Assembly (NCBI GenBank): GCA_022539475.1
Contig: VCMS01000275.1
Span: 1 to 64,000 of the forward strand
From: Gracilaria domingensis
Lineage: Eukaryota; Rhodophyta; Florideophyceae; Gracilariales; Gracilariaceae
Direction: 5' to 3'
DNA length: 64,000 nt
The notes beneath the pieces are model-generated. The model saw nothing but the letters and a program-made list of their open reading frames with translations. It was not told where the DNA came from and searched no databases. The translations under genes were made by a program, and so were the position numbers. Positions 55,726 through 64,000 of this stretch are shown here, in pieces (the first letter of the stretch is position 1; every line of letters begins with the position of its first letter).

Positions 55726-56115
55726 TCACGGTATTACGTCATTCAACTCCCAAGCACCATTGAATTGTACATAGTACTTTATGAACCAGAACCGAAACAC
55801 CGTCAACTCAATTTTCGCGGGAACCATATATATTAGCAAACTCCCGCCTTTGTCAGGCGGCAGTGGTCGATTTGCATAGCAAACTTCAGTTCCATGTTGG
55901 TCCTCGTCCTTACTTTGAGGGTGTAAACAAGTTTTCGAAAGCGAAGCAGCGAAACTGTAATGGTTCAGGTGCGAGGTGTACAACTTGCCGTACAGAACTA
56001 ATAACATAATTCTGGTATGGATCCGTGTCGGATATTTAAACTCGCCTGTTTCACTTGCCATAACCTGCACAATTTCACGGGAGCAATGAGAGCAGAAGAA
56101 AAATTGTGATGTCAA
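55726..56115 (-). CDS. Small cassette protein, 129 residues
   Basis: Open frame between protease and helicase genes, same strand. It starts MTSQFFFCSHCSREIVQVMA with a CxxC pair and has a hydrophobic stretch (HTRIMLLVLYGKLYT). No family recognised. A weak, broken counterpart lies in the same spot in copy A (24620-24940), which is the main reason to take it seriously. Confidence 0.4.
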   Translation of the reverse strand: MTSQFFFCSHCSREIVQVMASETGEFKYPTRIHTRIMLLVLYGKLYTSHLNHYSFAASLSKTCLHPQSKDEDQHGTEVCYANRPLPPDKGGSLLIYMVPAKIELTVFRFWFIKYYVQFNGAWELNDVIP

Positions 56116-56449
56116 GATCCAGTGAGGAAGATAATTATTTCCTGATCCCCAAAGCAGAAAACGATTCCTAATGATTCTGCCAACCGAAGATTAAACTCCT
56201 AGAAATTTTTTTCCGGTCAAAAACATGCATTCCGAAATTATACAGGTTCGGTTCAAATTTTGTTACGCGATCGGATGAATAAAAACGCAAAAATTAAATT
56301 TTTCATTTTAATACTTTTTAAACCAGGCGATACAAAAATATTTGCTGACGGTTAGCAGGTTTGCAAGTTTTCAAAATGAAGGAAAAGTTCCTCCATCTCT
56401 GAAGCTCTGCTCACTTCAGCGTCTGGGTGTGCGGTTCGTTGTAGTGCAA
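56116..56449. other. Spacer in copy C
   Basis: AT-rich, between the end of the protease gene and the small frame; may contain the small gene's promoter. No repeat or motif recognised. Confidence 0.35.
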
Positions 56450-58915
56450 TTATCTTGAGTTACGGTTACTCTTCACCTTCTCCACCAGACGCTTTGCCTT
56501 TTCCATACATTCTTTCCATTCTATTTGGATCGACAGATCCTTCGTGTCTTTCATCAGTCCACTACCTTCAGATACCAAAGAAATCAGATCGTGTTCGTCC
56601 TGATTTGATGTTACCGTCGTGTTGTAGGCTGCTCAGTGGTTTCTCTCTCTGACAGACTGTCTTTGTGCAAGAGGTTCGGCACGGGGATGAAATTCGGCAT
56701 TGTGCTTCTTATAACCTCTTGGATGGTGGGAGCGAGAATCGGTGTGAGGTATGTGATGGACTGCACAATATCCTTCTTTTCGGTGGCATTCTTTAACATT
56801 GTTTTAACTTGTGGGCTGACCAGTGACTTCTCCATGATATCGTGGTAGCGCTCGCTGGCAAGGCACGTCCGAAGAGAAAAATCAAGAAGAGCTCTTATAA
56901 TGGCGGTCTCTTGACTGATATCCTTGGTGGAGGCGACGCCCTCTTCAGATCTGGTTGCATTCTGCGTAGATGGTTTTGGAGATTAGACTGGATTCACGAG
57001 CATAGGACTCTTCAAGCTCTGCTGATTATGTTCACCCGGAGCACTAAAATCTTTCATTGAGTACAGTTCTTTATCACCTTGGTAGCTCGTACGCTGATGC
57101 ACTGTCTTGTTCGCAGCATCCCTGTTCATATCGAATGCATTCAGAGCCTTCGTCTGGCTTCCAGTGCGACGAGAGTGTACTTTTCTAGTCGAAAGTTATG
57201 TCCCTGGACCATCAAGTTTGGAGTTGTAGCAACGTCAACGTCTTTCTCGTGGTTGTCTTCCCATAAATGCACGTTGGTATGGACTGCTTGCCTCCTGTTC
57301 TTCTCAAATTTGAAGAGCATGAGACGCATTCTTGTCTGAATTAAATGGCTATATTCCGTGAAAGAGTAGTTCTTATACGAATCTTTGAGATATGTTTTTC
57401 ATTCTTTGACAGTCCTTGTGCGAAATAACTCCAGTCGCGTGACTAAACTCGCGTGATATGTACTGTAAAAGCCGCATTCAGTCGCGTTCTGTAGCGCCAT
57501 TCTGTGTTCATGTATCGGTAGTATATCATTGAGTTGTTTGTAGCCCAGCGTGGAACGAGGAAAGGCACAACATAAGTAAAGAATCAGGTTACTTGAGAAC
57601 TCTGTATGCAACGAGGCCTTTTTGCCCAAGCTATCAAGGATGATACACCTTGCATGCGGCGCTTTGGGGGCTGATCCGAAACCGTGGAAGTCCGAATTGT
57701 CTTCGAACCACGACAGAAGATCCTGAAGATCAAATAGTACTGCGAGACTCCAGTGTCTGTTTCCACACATGAACAAGAATGTCACCTTTGACTTTCAAAC
57801 TAATTCATGACTGTTGACTTTGGAGCGGGTATTAGACTTAACCTCTCGTTGTCTCAGAGGTAGGTCGTTACTGTTCACGTTAAGGACACTGTCCCACCAA
57901 TGTGTGGCAAACATGGGATCCAGTACGAACACGTCTCTCATCGCCGGCAGTGTCCAATTAGACAAGAACGTCGATGCAAAAAGCACAGCTTGATCTCTTG
58001 CCCAACTCAGTCTGTTAATAGTTTTGACATCGTTTCGAGTAATCTTCAGCTCGTCTTGCTCTGTCCCACCAATAAAATTCAACGTTCCACTCTGTTGTAT
58101 ATCAGAGGCAGATTTCGATACCTGATTCGCAATGAGACTGGCAAAGTTGAACTCTGTTACACCTTCTTGTATCATGGCCGTAATTGTCTTACCTACTCTC
58201 TCAACGACATGAATTTTATCCTGATTATCCTCAATTACAATCACGGAAGAACCTTCATTCCTTCTCACTTCAGCATCTTCGTTCTCCAAGTTCTGTTGGA
58301 GCTTGTCAAGAAGTGCTAGATCACCAGGCACTGTCCAATCAATATATGATTCCAACCCACTTAGCGCAGATACAACTACGGTTGTGGCCTGCCTTGGTTC
58401 TCCTCTTGGAGACGGTATTGACTGCTTCGCTGCGGATCTTGAGTGCTGTGCGCACGACTTTTCCCTCTGTGTCTTCCTATTGACCTCTTTCTTCTCATTG
58501 ACGAACTTCAGTATCATCCAAGGATCATCATCCAGCTGCTTCATCCACTGACTAACGGTGTTGCGTATCTTCTGAAGGGGCCAGTTTCGCACTGTGTTTA
58601 GAGTAGAGAGGTTGAATCTTGTGTTAGCAAAGCCTTCAAAATGACAAAAGGCAGCCACAACCTTCGCCTTCAAGAGCTTATCCGCACCAGACATGTAGCC
58701 TGATCGGTTCTTCTTCTGCATATCAACACTGAGAAACTTGATAGCATGCTGTTACGACGCTTAGTAGGCTTATAAAGAACTTCGTAAAGCGCCATAAGCT
58801 TCCTGTGCGTTAGTGATCGAGGTCTCGCACTTGGTTGGTTCAGCTTCGTAATGCAATAGGCCTCCTTTTCCAACCAAAACTTTCGTAGCTCCCCATATTC
58901 TGCTACCTGCGACAT
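56450..58915 (-). pseudogene. Ulp1-like (C48) cysteine protease gene, copy C; catalytic triad kept
   Basis: About 820 codons from MSQVAEYGELRKFWLEKEAY (ATG 58915) to the TAA at 56450-56452. The N-terminal ~300 residues are helical and acidic. The C-terminal core shows NRHWSL (His near 57755), CIILDS (Asp near 57635) and LQNATECGF (Gln and Cys near 57476), the His-Asp-Gln-Cys set of Ulp1/SENP-type proteases, which cut SUMO or polyproteins. Breaks: a frame change near 58725, TGA at 57795-57797 where Trp is expected, TGA near 57399 where copy A has Trp, and a further frame change before the tail (SIQIEWKECMEKAKRLVEKV). Ulp1-like proteases are common passengers of eukaryotic DNA transposons. A divergent frame begins ~85 bp upstream. 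Confidence 0.65.
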
Positions 58916-58998
58916 GATACCTTTTTATGTAGATCTCAGACCGCTGAATCGTATGATGGCGGTTTCAAGATCTGTAACGTTACGAAAGTGCCTCAAAA

Positions 58999-59718
58999 TT
59001 GCGTTTTACTGCAGCAGGTCAAAACTTAACTTTTGCGAAAGACGGGCCCTTTCCAACGAGCTCCTATTGGAGTGAGCGTGACCAGCGTCGTACTCGAAAG
59101 CATGCCGTATGTATAAGATGTGGGAGGGGTTTCTGCTCCTCATCATGCTCGAACCCGTTTCCACAGCCAAATCATTACTACGTATCGATTTGGACGCGCG
59201 TCAGTGATTTCACATTGCTCTAAAAGCTGCTTCGCATGAGGAAATACATTGGCACCGAACGGCAACGGATTGTAATGTTACCAGACGCCCGAGGGGTCCA
59301 GGATGTACCGGAGTTCCGGGATGCTTCGCCAGAATGTGTGGCGTGGAAGGCTTGCTACGAGAGCCTGTTACGTGGTTTTGGTTTCGGGATGAACATGGTC
59401 GATCTTAATTTCCATGACATCCAGTGCATGTCTAAGTATTCCGAGATCAGAGAGGACGCTGGTGATGTACTTAGTATGCCTAGTTCTGCACAGTGTTCAA
59501 TTGGTATGGAAGAGGAGTACGTTGGAGTTACGGACGCGTGTGAGTTATACTGCATTGCAGCACGGAATAAGTGCGATGATCTCTTCGAGTCAATGAGGGT
59601 CTCACATCAACATGTGTTATGTACTGCGTTGGAAAGGGTTACAATAACTATACAGGGCGGATTCAGGCCCGGACTTTTCAGATACACGCTTCTGGATTCT
59701 TGTTTTTCACAGATTTAG
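58999..59718 (+). pseudogene. Unrecognised divergent frame, one in-frame stop
   Basis: A single frame of about 239 codons interrupted by one TAA (59221-59223). The first part has a Cys cluster (KHAVCIRCGRGFCSSSCSNP) like a small zinc-binding module; the second part (160 codons, starting MRKYIGTERQRI) is open and has natural composition. No ATG is seen at the left end; the true start is unknown. It diverges from the protease gene and may be a fourth cassette gene or a host gene. Confidence 0.35.
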
Positions 59719-60199
59719 GATTCAGGATACATTGTCATTTCTACTCTGTTTAATCCATGAATCCATGACATTTCCAAGTCCCTGAATCCTTTCATTCTAC
59801 AAGTACCTGAGAACCCTAAACCAAAAGTACCTGAGAACCCTAAACCTAAATCTTCTGAGCATCCATTCTCTTTAAACTTCTGGTTTCTCTAAAAGCCCTT
59901 CTCTCAGAGTTGCTCTGCCAAGAGCGTCTTTCATCGTATTCCAACGCCCTCTCTAGCAATCCCATCGCGCACTGTAGCAAGTGTCATTCATCAGATTCAA
60001 GCCTCCCACTATACTCCTGGGTTTTATTAGAAATCTTTCCATCCCTGACGGATTCAGGTATTCATGGATTTATGTCATTCATGAGGCTTTCAGATTACAT
60101 ACACACACACACCCACACAGATTAACACAGATTTCGGGTGACACGAAGGGTTTCTGAGAAAACAATATTTCTAGAATAGGGTGGGGTATAGTTTCAGAG
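59719..60199. repeat. Short repeats: GGATTC words, ACCTGAGAACCCTAAACC twice, CA microsatellite
   Basis: AAGTACCTGAGAACCCTAAA occurs twice in tandem near 59800-59850. ATCCATGAATCCATGA and related GGATTCA words recur between 59705 and 60075, like those at 18.5-18.9 kb. A CA-dinucleotide run lies at about 60100-60117. No gene supported (frame 59910-60125 is weak). Confidence 0.5.
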
Positions 60200-63100
60200 T
60201 TCGTCATATATTCATTGTAGAATTGCTCAGTTTTATTATAAGCATTCTGTTTCTATAAATCTTCGAGCCATTGCGCCAAGACGTATCAAAGTAATATCCA
60301 GCCTATTTTCTTACTCGCCTTCATTCGCATGCAAGCCAATAGCATCAAATTTAGTTGCCACCACTGCTGTCAGTGCGCGTCTTAGCTTCTTTCTAAATGG
60401 TGTCTGACAGTTCATTATAGAAATTCCCACATTTGTAATATAACTCTTATGTATAAGTTAACTGCGCATTCTTGTCCTTTCCTCTCTTAAAACGGACTTT
60501 ATCGGTGGTGTGTTCTGCTTGTAACACTGCTATTACTCTGCTCCTTACAATCCGGAATTCTGATTGCTGCAGTTTCGGAAAGGGCGCTTTGTAGATTCAT
60601 TGTAGCAATGCCTAGATTTATGATAAATCTCAAACATGTTTGCATCGCAGAGCTTATGGGATACGACGAAATAGAGAAAATAATCCTGTACTTCATCGCT
60701 GGTGTTTCCTGCATAGAACACTGCTGTTACTCTGCTCTCTAGATTCCGGAATTCCCATTGCTACATTTTCGGTAAGGGCGCTTGATAGATTCATTGTAGC
60801 AATGCCCAGATTTATGATAAATCTCAAATATGTTAACAGCGAATTCTTGTCCTTTCCTCTCTTAAAACGGACTTTATCGGTGGTGTGTTCTGCTTGTAAC
60901 ACTGCTGTTACTCTGCTCCTTACAATCCGGAATTCTGATTGCTGCAGTTTCGGAAAGGGCGCTTTATAGATTCATTGTAGCAATGCCTAGATTTATGATA
61001 AATCTCAAACATGTTTGCATCGCAGAGCTTATGGGATACGACGAAATAGAGAAAATAATCCTGTACTTCATCGCTGGTGTTTCCTGCATAGAACACTGCT
61101 GTTACTCTGCTCTCTAGATTCCGGAATTCCCATTGCTACATTTTCGGTAAGGGCGCTTGATAGATTCATTGTAGCAATGCCCAGATTTATGATAAATCTC
61201 AAATATGTTAACAGCGAATTCTTGTCCTTTCCTCTCTTAAAACGGACTTTATCGGTGGTGTGTTCTGCTTGTAACACTGCTGTTACTCTGCTCTTTACAA
61301 TCCGGAATTCTGATTGCTGCAGTTTCGGAAAGGGCGCTTTATAGATTCATTGTAGCAATGCCTAGATTTATGATAAATTTCAAACATGTTTGCATCGCAG
61401 AGCCTATGAGGTACGACATAATAAAAACAATAAACACGGACATTATCGGTAGTGTGTCCAGCTTGGAACACTGCTCTTACTCTGCTCTCTACCTTCCGGA
61501 ATTCCCATTGCTGCAGTTTCAGGGAGGGGGATTTCCGGATTCATTGTAGCAATGCCCTGATTCATGATAAATCTGAAATATGTTTGCATCGCAGAGCTTA
61601 TGAGGTACGACATAATAAAAACTTTGCATCGCAGAGCTTATAGGATACGACATAATGAAAACAATAAACAGGCACTTAATCGGTAGTGTGTCCAGCTTGG
61701 AACACTGTCCTTACTCTGCTCCCTACCTTCCGGAATTCCCATTGCTGCAGTTTCGGAAGTGGATTTCCGGATTCATTGTAGCAATGCCCTGATTTATGAT
61801 GAATCTCAAATCTGTTTGAATCGAAGAGCTTATAACATACGAGATGATAAAAACAATGATATAAATCTTATGTATATGTTAACAGCGCATTCTTGTCCTT
61901 TCCTCTCGTAAAACGGATTTTATCGGTGGTGTGTTCTGCTTGTAACACTGCTGTTACTCTGCTCTTTACAATCCGGAATTCTGATTGCTGCAGTTTCGGA
62001 AAGGGCGCTTTATATATTCATTGTAGCAATGCCTAGATTTATGATAAATCTCAAGTATGTTTGCATCGCAGGGCTTATGGAATACGACAAAATAAAAAAA
62101 ATAATCCCGGACTTTATCAGTGATGTTTCCTGCTTAGAACACTGCTGTTACTCTGCTCTCTAGGTTCCGGAATTCCCATTGCTACATTTTAGGAAAGGGT
62201 GCTTGATAGATTCATTGTAGCAATGCCCAGATTTATGATAAATCTCAAATATGTTTGCATCGCAGAGCCTATGGGGTACGACATAATAAAAACAATGAAC
62301 AACGACTTTATCGGTGATGTGTCCTGCTTGAAACACTGCTTTTACTCTGCTTTCTACAGTTCGGAATTTCTATTGCTGCCGTTGCCGAAAGTGCGCTTGA
62401 TAGATTCATTGTAGCAATGCCCAGATTTACGATAAATCTCAAATATGTTTGCATCCTAAAGCTTATTGGATAAGACATTATAAAAAGAATAAACATCTCA
62501 GACCTGTGCGTGCCTTCTTCAGCTTCCGTCTAATCAATATTTTATCTTTTTTCGATCAATGCTTCAATGGTTCAACCCTTCAACGCTACCTTTTACGTTC
62601 CTGATGTACGTTTATCACGCTCTTGGGAAGATCGCTTGATAGACTCATTGTAGCAATGTCCAGAATTATGATAAATCTCAAAAATCTTTGCATCGTGGGG
62701 CTTGTGGAGTACGACATTTCGAAAAGAATAAACAGTCCAGAGTTGTACGGATTAATGATAAATCTCCAATATCTTTAGCTCGTGGGGCTTATGAGATACG
62801 ACATACCAAACCATAAACAGCTCACATCCGTAAGTTCCTTCTTGAGCATCCTTCTAATCAATATTGTATCTTTTTTCGATCAGCCCTTCAACTCCGCGTT
62901 TTACGTTCCTGAGAAGACGTTGTCATTCTCTCGGGAAAAGCACTTGACAGATTCATTGTAGCGATTCCCAGATTTATGATAATTCTCAAATATCTTTGCA
63001 TCGTGGCTCCGATGGGATACGACATACCCAGATAGTAAATGGCCTTGTCATCTACGTGCCTTCTTCAGAATGTGTTTAATGAATATTGTATTTTGTTTCG

Positions 63101-64000
63101 ATCATGAGCTTAAATCTTCTTTCTCTGTTCCCGGTTTCACGTTGTCACTCTCTCGAGAAGGGCGCTTGATAAAGTCATTGTATTAACCCCCAGATTTATG
63201 ATAACGTTGATGTCTCTTTGTATTGTGAGCTCTCTGTCGTGTTTGGCTCACTCCTTCAGCTCCGTTCTCTGCCTACCTGACCTCATGTCGTTACTCTTTC
63301 CGAAATAGAGCTTGGGAGATTGATTATAGCAAGGCCCAGATTTGTGATAACTTTTGCCTCTCCTTACATCGTGAGGCTTATGTGATAAGAAATACCCATC
63401 CAGTAGACAGACCAGTCTTGTACATGCCTTCTTCAGAAAACTTTTGATCAATATTGTGTCTTGTTAGAATCATTGCTTCAACTCTGCTTTCTCCATTTTT
63501 GATCTCACGTTACCACACTTTAGGCAAGAGAACTTGAGAGATTTATTGTAGAAATGCCAGAGTTTATGATACCTCTTACCTATCGTTGCAACGTGAGCCT
63601 TTTCAGCCGAGACTTACAAACGTAATGAGCAGCAAACGCTTGGTCTACCCTTCATCAGCATCCGTTTTATCAATATTCTCTCCTGCTGCGCTTGCTTCAA
63701 CTCTGCTCTACAAATTCGTGACCTTACGTTGGTACTCTTTCGAGAAGGGCTTTTGATACATTCATTGTACTAATGCCCAGAGTTCTGACGCCTCTCACCA
63801 ATCGTTCCATACTGAGTCTTTGCGTCATAAGCTAACAAAGTAGTAAACAGCGCATTTTTGCACTTTTTCCTATAAGAACGCACTTTATCGGTAGTTTGTC
63901 CTGCTTGGAACAGTGCTATTACTTTGCGTCCTACAATCCGGAATTCACATTGTTGCAGTTTCAGAAAGAGCGCCTGATAGACTCATTGTAGCAATGCCCG
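60200..64000. repeat. Satellite array, ~190-bp unit, running off the window
   Basis: TTCATTGTAGCAATGCCCAG, followed by ATTTATGATAAATCTCAAA and GTTTGCATCGCAGAGC, recurs at about 60597, 60792, 60971, 61167, 61345, 61542, 61775, 62019, 62211, 62404, 62650 and 62955, then in more diverged form to the end (63763, 63981). Units on the left are nearly identical, those from 62.5 kb on are diverged and uneven in spacing. Short frames inside are repeats of one another and not genes. Satellites of this kind sit at centromeres or subtelomeres; which, cannot be told. Confidence 0.85.
60469..61218. repeat. Higher-order repeat: two 375-bp units, nearly identical
   Basis: 60469-60843 and 60844-61218 match almost base for base (the translated 109-codon frames at 60640 and 61015 differ by one residue), each holding two ~190-bp satellite monomers. 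A third, partial unit starts at 61219. This shows recent amplification at the left side of the array. Confidence 0.85.

Noticed and set aside
25310-58915. TGA read as Trp (changed genetic code) in the cassette genes
   Set aside because: At one aligned Trp codon copy A has TAG and copy C has TGA, other stops are TAA, and rpe and other genes use TGG and normal stops; mutation explains it better.
60640-61344. Repeated 109-codon frames in the satellite
   Set aside because: They are the same satellite read twice; both strands are partly open and no protein features are present.
1-64000. tRNA, rRNA, CRISPR arrays
   Set aside because: No B-box-like GGTTCGANTCC with a matching fold, no rRNA words and no regular short repeats with unique spacers were found; the tandem repeats present are satellites or foldbacks.

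Overview
The window looks like nuclear DNA of an intron-poor, repeat-rich eukaryote. The one textbook housekeeping gene, ribulose-phosphate 3-epimerase, reads as a single uninterrupted frame. It sits among a Ty3/Gypsy-type fossil, a Plavaka/CACTA-like DNA transposon, a family of zinc finger - tyrosine recombinase - RecQ helicase genes with a Ulp1-type protease, foldback elements and a satellite array. No operons, ribosome binding sites, tRNA, rRNA or CRISPR arrays were seen. A compact red alga of the Chondrus kind would fit, but this is inference; the sequence alone does not decide it.

Layout. (1) 1-10.1 kb: a decayed Ty3/Gypsy chromovirus-like pol region (about 2.4-5.6 kb, plus strand), converging on a long, mostly open minus-strand frame (5.8-8.6 kb). 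A palindrome, ACCANNTGGT (an extended E-box), occurs at least 17 times here and is hardly seen elsewhere. (2) 10.1-17.6 kb: small host-like genes: an unknown protein, a HAD phosphatase, a ketopantoate-reductase-like protein, rpe and a broken coiled-coil gene, with foldback elements and a row of three structured hairpins. (3) 19.3-27.2 kb: copy A of a gene cassette, on the minus strand, made of a Ulp1-like protease gene, a small frame and a very large ZnF-YR-RecQ gene; all are decayed. (4) 27.3-39.8 kb: a mostly unrecognised tract with a duplicated noncoding repeat and several decayed frames. (5) 39.8-45.1 kb: copy B of the ZnF-YR-RecQ gene, better preserved. (6) 45.1-50.3 kb: hairpins, short direct repeats, and a Plavaka-like transposase gene ending in a GC-rich hairpin array. 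(7) 50.6-51.6 kb: a basic Ser/Thr-rich protein gene. (8) 51.7-55.5 kb: a second, internally deleted copy of the 12.4-17.6 kb block. (9) 55.55-59.7 kb: copy C of the cassette, with the protease triad preserved but only the first ~100 bp of the helicase gene. (10) 60.2 kb to the end: a satellite with a period near 190 bp.

The strongest candidate for an undescribed system is the ZnF-YR-RecQ plus Ulp1 cassette. Two loci (A and C) share gene order, strand and spacing, and locus B keeps recombinase and helicase signatures in one protein. That fits a tyrosine-recombinase mobile element carrying its own helicase and protease. Mobility is inferred; no element ends were found.
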